Source: Gordonia asplenii
GTDB lineage: Bacteria; Actinomycetota; Actinomycetes; Mycobacteriales; Mycobacteriaceae
Direction: 5' to 3'
Assembly (NCBI RefSeq): GCF_012933505.1
Contig: NZ_JABBNB010000009.1
Coordinates: 124,001-188,000 of the forward strand
DNA: 64,000 nucleotides
Positions 26,244 through 38,482 of the stretch are shown here, piece after piece (positions within the stretch are counted from its first letter, which is position 1; every line of letters starts with the position of its first letter). The notes under the pieces were generated by a model. It saw only the letters and a program-made list of their open reading frames with translations, ran no database searches and was not told the origin of the DNA. A program made the position numbers and the translations under genes.

Positions 26244-27095
26244 CTATGCGAACACCACGGTTCTGTTGTCGTGCAACAGGACTCGATTCTCGCAGTGCCA
26301 GCGCACCGCGCGGGACAAGGCCAGAGCCTCTGCGTCCTGGCCTACCGTCGCCAGGCGCGACGGATCGTAGGAGTGGTCGATGCGGATCACTTCCTGCTCG
26401 ATGATCGGGCCCTCATCCAAGTCCGGGGTCACGTAATGGGCCGTTGCCCCAACGAGTTTCACTCCTCGGTCATACGCCTGGTGGTAGGGCTTGGCGCCCT
26501 TGAAGCCCGGCAGGAACGAGTGGTGGATGTTGATCGCGCGGCCACGCAGCAGCTGGCAGGTCTCGTCGGAGAGCACCTGCATGTAGCGGGCCAGGACTAC
26601 GAGGTCGGCGTTGTACTCGTCGATCAACGACAGCAGACGTGCCTCGGCCTCCGGCTTGGTGCCCGGCGTCACCGGTACGTGGATGAAGGGAAGGTCGGCG
26701 GCCTCGGCCATGCGTCGCTGAGTCTCGTGGTTGGAGACCACCGCGACGATCTCGCCGCCGAGAGTCCCTGCGCGCCAACGGAAGATGAGGTCGTTGAGGC
26801 AGTGGCCCATCTTCGACACCATGACGATCACCCGCGGCGGCCGACCGTCGTCGAACCGGAAGGTCATGCCGAACTCGTCGGCGATCTCGGCGAACTCGTC
26901 GGTCAGTCCCGGTGTGCTCAGGTCTTCGGCCGAATGTGTGAACTTGGTGCGCAGGTAGAACGAGCTGCCCATCGTGTCGTCGAACTGCTGATGTTCGATG
27001 ATGTCGCAACTGCGGGAGAAGATGAAAGAGCTTACCGCCCTGACGATTCCGGGCCGCTGCGGGCAATTCAGGGTGAGGGTGAAGGTTTGTGGCAT
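26244..27095 (-). CDS. purU: Formyltetrahydrofolate deformylase
   Basis: 283 aa. N-terminal ACT domain (about 1-80, LNCPQRPGIVRAVSSFIF) and C-terminal formyltransferase-fold domain (about 85-283) with INIHHSFLPGFKGAKPYHQA and the catalytic Asn-His-Asp region ending in TPDLDEGPIIEQ. It hydrolyses 10-formyl-THF to formate and free THF. It lies 33 bp after the dimethylglycine oxidase gene on the same strand. There it would regenerate the THF acceptor needed when demethylation floods the folate pool. Confidence 0.94.
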   Translation of the reverse strand: MPQTFTLTLNCPQRPGIVRAVSSFIFSRSCDIIEHQQFDDTMGSSFYLRTKFTHSAEDLSTPGLTDEFAEIADEFGMTFRFDDGRPPRVIVMVSKMGHCLNDLIFRWRAGTLGGEIVAVVSNHETQRRMAEAADLPFIHVPVTPGTKPEAEARLLSLIDEYNADLVVLARYMQVLSDETCQLLRGRAINIHHSFLPGFKGAKPYHQAYDRGVKLVGATAHYVTPDLDEGPIIEQEVIRIDHSYDPSRLATVGQDAEALALSRAVRWHCENRVLLHDNRTVVFA

Positions 27096-27128
27096 GGCGA
27101 ACTCTCTACAAACTCGGATGTAGGCCGC

Positions 27129-29606
<2,478 letters not shown>

Positions 29607-29630
29607 TCAAGGCGTTGCAAACGCGGCGTG

Positions 29631-29663
29631 TATATCAGTGTGCCGCGAACTGATATATTAACG
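29631..29663 (-). promoter_or_regulatory. Operator upstream of dimethylglycine oxidase
   Basis: TATATCAGT (29631-29639) and ACTGATATA (29649-29657) form an inverted repeat. 29648-29663 reads AACTGATATATTAACG, a close match to the palindrome shared with glyA-soxBDA and the GntR/FCD gene. It lies 43-75 bp upstream of the start codon. Confidence 0.6.
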
Positions 29664-29740
29664 ATAGGGGTGCTGGAGGGTGGGGTCAAGAGATGTGGTT
29701 TCGATTGTTTCCCGGGGTGCGTTGCGGTCGTCGGCCTGCG

Positions 29741-29807
29741 TGGTTTCGACACGTTCGTCGCTAGCGCTCCTCACGGCTCAACCAGCGGAGAGGGCTCAAC
29801 CAGCGGA
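29741..29807. repeat. Fragment of the GTCGAAACC...GGTTGAGCC repeat family
   Basis: Begins with TGGTTTCGACACG, continues through CGCTAGCGCTCC and ends in two GGCTCAACCAGCGGA units. It equals one outer arm of the MITE-like elements, without the core, in the gap between the dimethylglycine oxidase promoter and the IclR gene end. Confidence 0.65.
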
Positions 29808-29811
29808 GGGG

Positions 29812-30600
29812 CTACTCCAAATGCCCCAGCCGTCGACCGATCTGGGCGGCGACGTCGCGCACTTGCGCGGCCACGTCGGGGAATCTCTCCGGGGTGAGTC
29901 GGTAGGCGGGGCCGGAGACGCTGATCGCGGCCACCACGTCGCCGTCGCCGTCACGGATCGGGGCCGCGACCGCGTTGAGTCCGACCTCCAATTCCTCACG
30001 GACACTTGCCCATCCGTTGCGACGGGCGTCGGCGAGCTCGGCCAGCAGCGTCGCCACGTCGGTGATCGACGACGCCGTGTAGGTCCCGAATTTCGTGCCG
30101 ACCAGCGACCGCACGGCAGCGTCGGATCGCCCGGCGAGCAGCACCTTGCCGCTCGACGTCGCGGTGGCCGGACAGCTCTGTCCCACCCAGCTGCGCAGGG
30201 TGATCTCGGCGGGGCCGATCGCTTCGACGATGTTGATGATCGAGGCGTCGTCGAGGATGGCGACGTTGACGGTCTCGCCGGTGGCGAGCGCCAGCTCGTC
30301 GCAGAGCGGTTGACTCTGTTTGGGGATGTCCATGCGGGCGCTCGTCGAACCGGCGAGCCGCACGATGGAGAAGCCGAGCCGGTACTTGCCGCGGTCGGAG
30401 AGCTGCTCGACGAAGCCGCGCGATTCCAGGACCGCGATCAGCCGCGATACCGTCGATTTGTGCACGCCGATCTCGGAGGCGATGTCGGTGACGCCCGCGG
30501 TGCCCCAGCGCCCGAGGATCTCCAGCACGGTGAGCGCCCGGTCGACGGATTGGACCGGGGCCACCGACTTGTCGGACTGACCTGCTGGATCATCGCTCAT
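29812..30600 (-). CDS. IclR family regulator (copy 2)
   Basis: 262 aa. The winged helix (about 15-80) contains VTDIASEIGVHKSTVSRLIAVLESRGF. The effector domain (about 95-255) has ATATSSGKVLLAGR and NAVAAPIRDGDGDVVAAISVSGP. It starts 4 bp after the stop of the cNMP/CBS protein, so it is the last gene of the permease / GMC oxidase / signal-protein operon and probably its regulator. Clearly related to the IclR at 15756, which neighbours the first Rieske pair. Confidence 0.92.
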   Translation of the reverse strand: MSDDPAGQSDKSVAPVQSVDRALTVLEILGRWGTAGVTDIASEIGVHKSTVSRLIAVLESRGFVEQLSDRGKYRLGFSIVRLAGSTSARMDIPKQSQPLCDELALATGETVNVAILDDASIINIVEAIGPAEITLRSWVGQSCPATATSSGKVLLAGRSDAAVRSLVGTKFGTYTASSITDVATLLAELADARRNGWASVREELEVGLNAVAAPIRDGDGDVVAAISVSGPAYRLTPERFPDVAAQVRDVAAQIGRRLGHLE

Positions 30601-30604
30601 GTCC

Positions 30605-32473
30605 TCACAGTGTAGGTGATCCGGACATTGTGCCCATGACTGCTCCCGCCGCGGCGAGGTTGCGGACCCGACGCTGAACGGCGGCGACCTCCCGCACCCC
30701 GTCGGTCAGCAAGTTACGCCCGACCGGTGACAGCTCCGACATCGTCACGATGTCGGTCGGCGCATGCCCCGCCGACAGCTGGTCGATCTGATGCGACAAC
30801 CGCAGTCGCTGAAGCATCTCGAAGACCTCGCGCAGGATGCGCGCGTCGCCGTCGGTGATGGCGTGGCCGGCGGCTGCCGACAGTCGGTCGGTGGTCGACG
30901 CCGAGCCGATTCCGACGGTCAGCCCGGCCCACCGAGCGAGGTTGACGATGGGCGTCAACGCATGACTCTTGAGGTCGAAGGTGCCGCCCCGACGTGCGAC
31001 GATGTCGCGCAGTGAGCGGATGCGCACCTTCCCCGACAACGCGTCGAGCAATTGCAGTCGCAAGGCGTTGGGATGCTCGGCGGGCATCTTGGCGAAGGCG
31101 TCCGGGACGGTGTTGAGGGCGGGATTACCGCGCGCCGGGCGGGCGTCGAGCAGCAATGACGACATGATGATCCCGCGGTCGTGCATGGGGTCGTCGAGCC
31201 AGCCCGCGGCGGCGTTGGCCCACTGCGACGCCGAGCGGGAGAAACGCGGTTTGAATGCGACCGCGCCGTTGCGATCGGCGGGCAGTCCACACAGATCGAG
31301 GGTCGCGTGCACGCCGGCAGCCATGCGACGCAGCGCGGGTATGTCGATGTCGCCGTCGTCGGCCCACGACATCGCGCTGTCGACGTCCGACGACGGCATC
31401 GCCTCGCGCCGCGCGATGCTGCCCATCGTCAACCAGGTGAACTGGCGGGTCCACGGTTCGTTGTGCCCGGCGAGCTCGAGTTCGAGCGCGCGGCGCACGA
31501 TGGCGTCGAACATCACCGACAGCACGGCGCTCGCGCCGGTGGCGTCGGTTCCACCGCGGAACAGGTTGACGGCGAGGTCGGTGACGCGGTCGGCGGCGCC
31601 CTTGAGTTCGGTGGGATCCGACGCCAACGCGATGGATCGTCGCACGACGAAACTCTGCCGCGTCGACGTCGCCACCAGATCTCGTTCTTCGACGACGCCG
31701 AGTACGCGTCCCCTCGGGTCGACGACGGGCATGTGCCGCAGCCCCGACTCCAGCATGTCCATCAGCACCGTCGAGGCGATCCGGTCGGATGGAACGGTCC
31801 GCGCCGGTGCGCTCATCACGCGCGAGATCGGTACGTCGACGCTGACGTCGGCGGCGACCACCCGGGTGCGCAGGTCGCGGTCGGTGAAGATGCCCAGGCC
31901 GCGGCCGGGCAGCCGGATCAGCACGTACGACGTGTGCTCGTCGGTCATCTTCTTCACCGCGTCGCGCACCGAGGTGTCGGCATCCAGGAAGAGCGGGTCG
32001 CGGGGGATGAGCGCCTCGACGGCGACCAGTGAGGCACGGTCGCGTGGTGACGAGCGCGCCGAGATGGTGTCCCACGCCGACGTCGCCAGATACGACAGTC
32101 CGGCCGGATCGGTGAACACCGTCCGCACCTGCGGGCCGGGAATCCGGATCGCGACGGTGGGTTCGGCCGCGCGCGCGGTGAACGACACCTTGCCTTCGCT
32201 GAGCAGGGGGAGGAATCCGAAGACGCCGCCCGGCTCGACGATGTCGAGCGCGTCGGCGCCCGACTCCGGACCGGGCAGCAGCACTACCCGGCCGGTCTGC
32301 ACGATCCAGATCTCGTCGGGTGTCTCGGTGACATAGTCGACGATCAATTCGCCTGTGCGGAAACGCTTTCGCGACGATGTCGCCGCAACCGCAGCGAGCG
32401 ATTCCGGCGACATCGAGTGAAACGGTGCGTGTTTGCCGAGGTAGGCGATCAACGCATCGGAGTGATCGGTCAT
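30605..32473 (-). CDS. Cyclic-nucleotide-binding / CBS / DUF294 nucleotidyltransferase protein (copy 2)
   Basis: 622 aa, paralogue of the protein at 11146-13137. cNMP-binding-like domain (about 15-125, IWIVQTGRVVLLPG), CBS pair (about 150-270, with TDRDLRTRVVA and VEERDLVA), nucleotidyltransferase with GSIARREAMPSSDVDSAMSW at residue 351, and DUF294 C-terminal domain (about 470-600). The ATG overlaps the GMC oxidase stop by 4 bp. Family members are thought to modify proteins in response to nucleotides. The context suggests control of choline/betaine uptake or oxidation, but no target is visible. Confidence 0.9.
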   Translation of the reverse strand: MTDHSDALIAYLGKHAPFHSMSPESLAAVAATSSRKRFRTGELIVDYVTETPDEIWIVQTGRVVLLPGPESGADALDIVEPGGVFGFLPLLSEGKVSFTARAAEPTVAIRIPGPQVRTVFTDPAGLSYLATSAWDTISARSSPRDRASLVAVEALIPRDPLFLDADTSVRDAVKKMTDEHTSYVLIRLPGRGLGIFTDRDLRTRVVAADVSVDVPISRVMSAPARTVPSDRIASTVLMDMLESGLRHMPVVDPRGRVLGVVEERDLVATSTRQSFVVRRSIALASDPTELKGAADRVTDLAVNLFRGGTDATGASAVLSVMFDAIVRRALELELAGHNEPWTRQFTWLTMGSIARREAMPSSDVDSAMSWADDGDIDIPALRRMAAGVHATLDLCGLPADRNGAVAFKPRFSRSASQWANAAAGWLDDPMHDRGIIMSSLLLDARPARGNPALNTVPDAFAKMPAEHPNALRLQLLDALSGKVRIRSLRDIVARRGGTFDLKSHALTPIVNLARWAGLTVGIGSASTTDRLSAAAGHAITDGDARILREVFEMLQRLRLSHQIDQLSAGHAPTDIVTMSELSPVGRNLLTDGVREVAAVQRRVRNLAAAGAVMGTMSGSPTL

Positions 32474-34035
32474 GTAGTGCGGATCAAGTCGGCGCACTTC
32501 TCCGCCATGGTCATCACCGTGATATTCGGGTTGATAGCAGGCAGTTTCGGCATCGCCGACGCGTCGACGACCCGCAATCGCTGGACTCCCTTGACCCGCA
32601 GCTGCGGATCGAGAACGGCCATCGGATCATCCACCGCGCCCATCTTGGCGGTGCCCGCCGGGTGATAGACGGTGTTGTGCGTCTTGTGGATGTAGTCGAG
32701 GAGTTCCTCGTCGGTGGTGGCATCCGGCCCGGGCGCGAGTTCCCTTGCGACCCAAGACTTCAGCGGTTCCTGGGCGGCGATGTCCCGGGCGAGTTTGATG
32801 CCGGCGAGCATCACCCGCTCGTCGTGGCCCTCGGGATCGGTGAAGTACTTCGGATCAACCTTGGCGCGATCACGGAAGTCGCGCGAGCGCAGCCGCACGG
32901 TGCCCCGCGAAAGTCCCTGAGTCACATTGGGAGTCAGGCAGAAGCCGTTGTCCGTGGTCGGGTAACCCCAGCGCAGCGTGTTCATGTCGAAGGGCACGCT
33001 GCCGTAGTGCATCATGAGATCCGGCTGATCGAGACCGTCGACGGTGGTGGTGAACAGGCCGATCTCCCACCACTGCGTCGAGTCGGTCACCATCGGCTTG
33101 GACGCTTCCCAGAACACGAGCCCCTCGACGTGATCGTCGAGGTTGGAGCCGACGCCGGGGGAGTCGACGCGCACGTCGATGCCGAACTCCTTGAGATGAT
33201 CGGCCGGTCCGATCCCCGACAGCATCAGCAGCTTCGGCGTATCGATCGCGCCCGCGGTCAGAACGATCTCACGACGGGCGTGCACGGTGTCGTAGCCGTC
33301 GAGATCGGGACGCTGGTAGCGCACGCCGGTGGCGTTGTCGTCGTCGTCGAAGAGGATCTCGGCGACCCACGAATTCGTTCGTACTTCAAGGTTTTCGCGC
33401 TTGCCGAGGATGGAATGCAGGTACGCGTGCGACGTCGACATGCGGGTGCCGTCCTCGCCCGCGTTGATCTGGAACCAGCCCGCACCGTTGGTGACGGTGG
33501 TGCCGCGGTTGAACTTCACCGTCGGCAGCCCGACCTTGGCCGCGGATTCGAGAACCGCTGCGCCACAAGGGTCTACCGGCGGAACGTCGCGCAGGCGGAC
33601 CGGGCCGTCGTGGCCGTGATCCCCCTCGGCGTCGTTGTTCTCCAGCTTCTTGGTGAACGGCAGAACATCTTTCGCACCCCAACCGGTCGCGCCCGCGGCT
33701 TCCCACTCATTGAGTCCCTCGGCGGGCGGCCAGAAGGCGATACACGAATTGTGCGACGAACAGCCGCCGAGCACCTTGGCCCGTGCGTGACGCATGAAGC
33801 TGTTGCCGTTCTCCTGCGGCTCGATCGGGTAGTCCCAGTCGTAGCCGGAGTCGAGCAGGTGCATCCATTGGTTGAGTACCAGGATGTTGTCGTCGCCGAC
33901 GTCGCTCGGTCCGGCTTCGATGAGCAGCACGCTCACCGACGGGTCCTCGGACAGGCGTGCGGCGACCACGCAGCCGGCGGTACCGCCGCCGGCGACGATA
34001 TAGTCGAATGTTCCGGCATTGGGATTGTCTGACAT
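32470..34035 (-). CDS. betA: GMC oxidoreductase, choline dehydrogenase-like
   Basis: 521-aa FAD enzyme. The N-terminal motif YIVAGGGTAGCVVAARLSED and the GMC signature KVLGGCSSHNSCIAFW bind FAD. The C-terminal catalytic block contains His in VYHPAGTAKMG and Asn in PAINPNITVM. Choline dehydrogenases oxidise choline to betaine aldehyde. The block also contains an aldehyde dehydrogenase and a permease, which fits choline. Other GMC alcohol oxidases look similar, so the substrate is inferred. Lies 6 bp after the permease gene and overlaps the next gene by 4 bp. Confidence 0.88.
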   Translation of the reverse strand: MSDNPNAGTFDYIVAGGGTAGCVVAARLSEDPSVSVLLIEAGPSDVGDDNILVLNQWMHLLDSGYDWDYPIEPQENGNSFMRHARAKVLGGCSSHNSCIAFWPPAEGLNEWEAAGATGWGAKDVLPFTKKLENNDAEGDHGHDGPVRLRDVPPVDPCGAAVLESAAKVGLPTVKFNRGTTVTNGAGWFQINAGEDGTRMSTSHAYLHSILGKRENLEVRTNSWVAEILFDDDDNATGVRYQRPDLDGYDTVHARREIVLTAGAIDTPKLLMLSGIGPADHLKEFGIDVRVDSPGVGSNLDDHVEGLVFWEASKPMVTDSTQWWEIGLFTTTVDGLDQPDLMMHYGSVPFDMNTLRWGYPTTDNGFCLTPNVTQGLSRGTVRLRSRDFRDRAKVDPKYFTDPEGHDERVMLAGIKLARDIAAQEPLKSWVARELAPGPDATTDEELLDYIHKTHNTVYHPAGTAKMGAVDDPMAVLDPQLRVKGVQRLRVVDASAMPKLPAINPNITVMTMAEKCADLIRTT

Positions 34036-34041
34036 GGTTCC

Positions 34042-35604
34042 TCAGTTCTCCGTCGACTTCTGCAGATTGGCAGTGCTTGGCGCACTGGGTGATTCGGCCG
34101 CATGGGAGGCCAGGGTGCCGATGTGGTTGCGACCCTTGACGCCGTACCAGAGCAGGCCCAGACCGAGGATCACGCCGATGTAGACGAACGCTCCCCAGGT
34201 GTTGTACCAAGGCGTGCCGTAGACCGCCGCGCGCGGCCACGCGAGGTTGATCGCCATGCCGATGCCCCACAGAACGGCGACGATGTTGACCAGCATTCCC
34301 CAGCGGCCCATCGTGAAATAGCCGCCCTCTTTGAGATCCTTCGGCGGCCACTCGCCTTTGAAGCGCTTCTTGAGCATCGGTCCGGTGACCATCAGGTACG
34401 CCAGGTAGATCATGATGATGGCGATCGAGGTGAGGACCGTGAAGATCGTCGGGTTGCCGACGTTGATGACGAGGATCGCGATCGCGATGATGCCGATCAC
34501 GACCGCCGGAACGATCGGAGTCTGCGTCTTCGGATTCACGCGGGCGAGCTTCTCACCGAACGGCAGAGCGTTGTCGCGCGCCATCGCGAAGGTCAGGCGG
34601 ATGGCCGCGGTATGCACGGCGAGCGAACAGACCGAGACCGCGACGACGATGCAGATCAGGAAGATCGTGCCCAGCGGGCCCCACATGACCTGTTCGACGA
34701 TGTACTGCAGACCGCCGTCGGCCTGCCCGATCTTGGGATCTTTGAGGTTGGGGGCGGACATGACGGCGAACACCAGGATCGCGCCGCCGATGACGAACGA
34801 GGCGAGGATCGCGCGCAGAATGGCCTTCGGTGCGGTGCGCCGGGGCTCGACGGTCTCTTCACCCAGCGACGACGCGGTGTCGAAGCCGTACATGACGTAG
34901 CCCGACGCGAGGCTGGCGACCAGGAATGCGCCGAGGTAGCCGCCCGACTGACCCGCCCCGTAGCCGTCGGTGGAGAAGAAGATCTGCGGGCCGCGGTCGA
35001 TGTTGATGCCCAGGATGATCGCGATCAGCACGGCGGCGATCAGTTCGATGAACACACCGGCGCTGTTGATCATCGCCATCAGCTTGACGCCCATGGCGTT
35101 GACGACGGTGGTGTAGACGATCCAGATGGTGCCGAGGATGACGGCGTTCACGGCGAAGTCGGTGGCGGAGGGATTGGCGGCGTCGCCGACCATCTGGAAT
35201 CCGCTCCACAGTCGGGGCAGGTTCAGCTGCAGGGCGAGCACCACGGCGGACAGGGTGACGATCGACGCGGTCAGCATCAGCCATCCCGACGACCAGCCGA
35301 CGATTCTGCTGCCGAGGATCTTCGACCAGTTGTACACCGAACCGGCCACCGGGTACTTGGCCGAGAGCTCCATGAAACAGAGCGCGACGGCCATCTGCCC
35401 GATGAAGACGATCACCCAGGACCACAGGTAGGCCGGGCCCGCGTTGCTGAAGCCGAACCAGAAGAGCTGGAATGTGCCGGTCAGGATCGAGATGTAACTG
35501 ACGCCTGCGGCGAAACTTGCGAACTTGCCGATACTGCGGTCGAGGGATTCTTTGTAGCCGAATTCTTCCAATCCGCCGTCGTCGGCGGGTGTTGAAGCTG
35601 TCAT
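34042..35604 (-). CDS. APC superfamily amino acid/choline permease
   Basis: 520 aa, about 12 membrane segments, with the APC features FAAGVSYISILTGTFQLFWFG at the N-terminus (helix 1 substrate site) and GFDTASSLGEETVEPRRTAPKAI (helix 6-7 region) typical of the amino acid/choline transporter branch. The cytoplasmic C-terminus is Ser-rich. AGGAGA precedes the ATG. Position directly before the GMC oxidase suggests uptake of choline or a betaine. The transported compound cannot be read from the sequence. Confidence 0.9.
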   Translation of the reverse strand: MTASTPADDGGLEEFGYKESLDRSIGKFASFAAGVSYISILTGTFQLFWFGFSNAGPAYLWSWVIVFIGQMAVALCFMELSAKYPVAGSVYNWSKILGSRIVGWSSGWLMLTASIVTLSAVVLALQLNLPRLWSGFQMVGDAANPSATDFAVNAVILGTIWIVYTTVVNAMGVKLMAMINSAGVFIELIAAVLIAIILGINIDRGPQIFFSTDGYGAGQSGGYLGAFLVASLASGYVMYGFDTASSLGEETVEPRRTAPKAILRAILASFVIGGAILVFAVMSAPNLKDPKIGQADGGLQYIVEQVMWGPLGTIFLICIVVAVSVCSLAVHTAAIRLTFAMARDNALPFGEKLARVNPKTQTPIVPAVVIGIIAIAILVINVGNPTIFTVLTSIAIIMIYLAYLMVTGPMLKKRFKGEWPPKDLKEGGYFTMGRWGMLVNIVAVLWGIGMAINLAWPRAAVYGTPWYNTWGAFVYIGVILGLGLLWYGVKGRNHIGTLASHAAESPSAPSTANLQKSTEN

Positions 35605-35704
35605 TGCCGTGAATTCTCCTGAGGACTATTCAAGTGACGCCGGCGCCTGGTGCAACCGCGTCGGGAGGGGCGGGCACTCTCGCGGATCTGTGATCCGCGC
35701 GAGC

Positions 35705-37192
35705 TCACGCCGTGAACCAACCCACCTCCTTCGGAGCTGTATTCGTCCAGATGTGCTTTGTCTCTTGGTATTCCGCGAGTCCGGTGGGGCCGAGCTCGCG
35801 GCCGTTGCCGGATTTGCCGAAGCCGCCCCACTCGGCGGCGGCGGTGTATACGCCGAAGTCGTTGACCCACACCGTGCCGTGCCGCAGGGCGCGCGCAACC
35901 CGTTCCGCGCGTGCGGTATTCGCGGTGCGCACGCCGGCGGCCAGACCGAAGGAGGTGTCGTTGCCGAGCGCGATCGCCTCGGCTTCGGTGGTGAAGCGTT
36001 CGACGGTCAGGATCGGGCCGAAGGTCTCCTCTTGGACAAGGCGCATCTCGCGGTTGCAGTGGTCGAAGATGGTCGGCGGGAAGTAGCTGCCGTCGGCGAA
36101 CTGTTCATCGGTCGGCCGCTCGCCGCCGGTGACCAGGGTTGCTCCCTCGGAAATGCCAAGGGCGACATAGCTTTCCACTTTGTCGCGATGTGACTGTGAG
36201 ACGAGCGGGCCGGTCTCGCTGGCCGGGTCGAGGCCGTCACCGAACCGAATGCGTTGTGCCCGTCCCGAAACCGCCGCCACGAAGTCGTCGGCGATCGAGT
36301 CTTCGACGATCAGCCGGGTACCCGACGAGCACACCTGTCCCGAGTGCAGGAAGACGCCGGTCACCACGGCGTCGACCGCGGCGTCCCAGTCGGCGTCGGC
36401 GAAGACGATGTGCGGGTTCTTGCCGCCGAGCTCGAGTGCGACCCGGCTGACATGTGGCGCAGCCACTTTCGCGATGCGGGTGCCGGTGGGGGCGCCGCCG
36501 GTGAAGGAGATCATGTCGACGTCGGGGTTGTCGGTGAGAGCGTCGCCGACGGCCGCGCCGCTGCCCTGGATGAGGTTGACGACGCCGGCCGGGGCCCCGG
36601 CCTCCTCGATCAGCCGGACCAGTTTGATGGTCGACAGCGGGGTGACTTCGCTGGGTTTGCAGACCATCGTGCAGCCGGCGACGAGTGCCGGAGCGATCTT
36701 CCAGACGATCTGCAGCAGTGGGTAATTCCACGGTGCGATGAGCACGCAGACGCCGATCGGTTCGCGCACCACACGGCTGACGATGGTGGGATCGCCGACG
36801 TCGACGAGCCGATCGGCCTCCACCGCACCGAGATTCGCGTAGAACCGGAACACCGACACGACGTCGTCGATGTCGATGTGACTCTCCTTCAACGTCTTTC
36901 CGGTGTCGAGGGTCTCGATGCGGGCGATCTCGTCGCGGTCGCGTTCGAGGAAGTCGGCGATCCGATCGCAGATCGCGGCACGCTCGGCGATCGGCGTCGC
37001 GCGCCAGGCGGGGTCGTCGAAGGCCTTCTTCGCGGCGGCAACCGCGGCCAGCGCGTCGTCGGCGCCCGCCTCGTCGACCACCGCGACGACACTGCCGTCA
37101 GCGGGGTTGATGATGTCGCGGGTGCCGCCGCCGATCGCATTGCGCCACTGCCCGTCGATGAACAGAATCGGTTCGGGTCGGTCATTACTCAT
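35705..37192 (-). CDS. betB: Betaine aldehyde dehydrogenase-like
   Basis: 495-aa NAD(P)-dependent aldehyde dehydrogenase. Motifs: APWNYPLLQIVWKIAPAL, SFTGGAPTGTRIA, the general-base Glu in VALELGGKNPHIV and the catalytic Cys in SGQVCSSGTRL, which resembles BetB-type enzymes. AGGAG precedes the ATG. Next to a choline-dehydrogenase-like GMC oxidase and a Rieske demethylase, it would oxidise betaine aldehyde to glycine betaine. Distinct from the dehydrogenase at 3954, whose active site reads GQECGAAC. Confidence 0.88.
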   Translation of the reverse strand: MSNDRPEPILFIDGQWRNAIGGGTRDIINPADGSVVAVVDEAGADDALAAVAAAKKAFDDPAWRATPIAERAAICDRIADFLERDRDEIARIETLDTGKTLKESHIDIDDVVSVFRFYANLGAVEADRLVDVGDPTIVSRVVREPIGVCVLIAPWNYPLLQIVWKIAPALVAGCTMVCKPSEVTPLSTIKLVRLIEEAGAPAGVVNLIQGSGAAVGDALTDNPDVDMISFTGGAPTGTRIAKVAAPHVSRVALELGGKNPHIVFADADWDAAVDAVVTGVFLHSGQVCSSGTRLIVEDSIADDFVAAVSGRAQRIRFGDGLDPASETGPLVSQSHRDKVESYVALGISEGATLVTGGERPTDEQFADGSYFPPTIFDHCNREMRLVQEETFGPILTVERFTTEAEAIALGNDTSFGLAAGVRTANTARAERVARALRHGTVWVNDFGVYTAAAEWGGFGKSGNGRELGPTGLAEYQETKHIWTNTAPKEVGWFTA

Positions 37193-37207
37193 CGAGCACT
37201 CCTGTTG

Positions 37208-38404
37208 TCATTCGCCGATCGAGGCGATCAGCCATTCGTGAAACTCGCCGATGTGATGTTCTGACGGAACCAGTACACCGCCTGTTCGATATGCGCGTGA
37301 GGACATTGCCGGTTGTGTCCGTTCGCAGGCGTCGAAGTCTTGCTGGTTCACCCGATGGAACAACTCGACCGAGCGGTTCAGGTCGCGGCCGGACTCGACG
37401 ACGTCGGGCAGATAGAGCCAGTCGCATTCGACCAGGGTGCGGTCGGGGGCGAGCGGGAACATGCGGTGGAAGATCACGTGGTCGGGGACCAGATTGAGGA
37501 ACACCGACGGCCGCACCGTGATCGCGTAGTAGCGGCGGTCCTGGTCCTCGGTCACACCGGGGATGGCGCTGAGGCCTTCGGAACCGTCGATCGTGAAGCC
37601 CTGTACGTTCTCGCCGAAACTGGCGCCGTGCCCGACGAAGTACTGCGCGGCGAGTCCGTCGGCGAATTCGGGCAGCACCTCGGTCAGTTCCGGGTGGATC
37701 GTCGCGCAGTGATAGCACTCCATGAAGTTCTCGACGATGAGCTTCCAGTTCGCCTTGACGTCGTAGACGACGCGGCGGCCCAGGGTGAGGTGCTCGATGT
37801 CGTAGTGCTCGACGGCCTCGGCGTCGCCCAGACGCAGGGTGACCGAGCTGATCACGGTGTCGGAGAACGAGGGCGGTTCGGCGGCCAGGCAGACCCAGGC
37901 GTAACCGAGCCATTCCCGCAGCGCGACCGGGACCAGGCCGTATTCGGTGCGGTCGATGCCCTGCCCGGCGGCGTCGGTCAGCGAACCGAGGTTGGGTGCG
38001 GCCATGAGTTTGCCGTCGAAGCGATACGTCCAGGCGTGATACGGGCACTGGATGGTGCGCTTGAGCTGGCCGGACTCCTCGGTGCACAGCGTGGCGCCGC
38101 GGTGGCGGCAGATATTGAGGAAGGCGCGCAACTGGTTGTCGCGGCCGCGGACGATGAGGACGCTTTCGCGGCCGATCTGCACCTTCTTGAAAGCGCCGGG
38201 AGTGGCGAGATCCGCCGAGCGGACCGCGGCCATCCACGATGTTTCGAAGATCTTCTCCTGCTCGCGGCGGAAGATCGCGTCGTCGTAGTAGTACTCGCCG
38301 CCCAGAGTTGGCATCAGCGAGCCGCCGGGGGTGGGCGGAACGAATGCCGTGCGGGCATCGTCGAACGTTGTCATATGAGCACCAATCGAGGCTGGGGTGG
38401 TCAT
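37208..38404 (-). CDS. Rieske oxygenase alpha subunit (betaine/stachydrine demethylase type)
   Basis: 398 aa. Rieske ligands Cys99-x-His101 (CRHRG) and Cys120-x2-His123 (CPYHAW). The mononuclear iron motif is VENFMECYHCATIHPEL, which belongs to the GbcA/Stc2 group of quaternary-ammonium demethylases. About 35% of its features differ from the first copy at 13339 (NNRECHHCE there, NFMECYHCA here), so the two probably have different substrates. A second in-frame ATG at 38374 is possible; neither start has a clear ribosome site. 15 bp separate it from betB. No reductase gene is adjacent; the GbcB protein at 14604 may supply electrons. Confidence 0.85.
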   Translation of the reverse strand: MTTPASIGAHMTTFDDARTAFVPPTPGGSLMPTLGGEYYYDDAIFRREQEKIFETSWMAAVRSADLATPGAFKKVQIGRESVLIVRGRDNQLRAFLNICRHRGATLCTEESGQLKRTIQCPYHAWTYRFDGKLMAAPNLGSLTDAAGQGIDRTEYGLVPVALREWLGYAWVCLAAEPPSFSDTVISSVTLRLGDAEAVEHYDIEHLTLGRRVVYDVKANWKLIVENFMECYHCATIHPELTEVLPEFADGLAAQYFVGHGASFGENVQGFTIDGSEGLSAIPGVTEDQDRRYYAITVRPSVFLNLVPDHVIFHRMFPLAPDRTLVECDWLYLPDVVESGRDLNRSVELFHRVNQQDFDACERTQPAMSSRAYRTGGVLVPSEHHIGEFHEWLIASIGE

Positions 38405-38482
38405 GGGGTGGGGGTGGGGGAGACGTCGAACGCGCGGGACTTGGGCACGCCCTGTCTAAGGTGTGAGCTGGATCATAGAAAT

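Noticed and set aside
34102..35595. Long open frame antisense to the APC permease gene
   Set aside because: The opposite strand encodes a clear 12-segment permease. The antisense product is an Asp/Gly/Arg/His-rich shadow typical of high-GC DNA, with no ribosome site or family.
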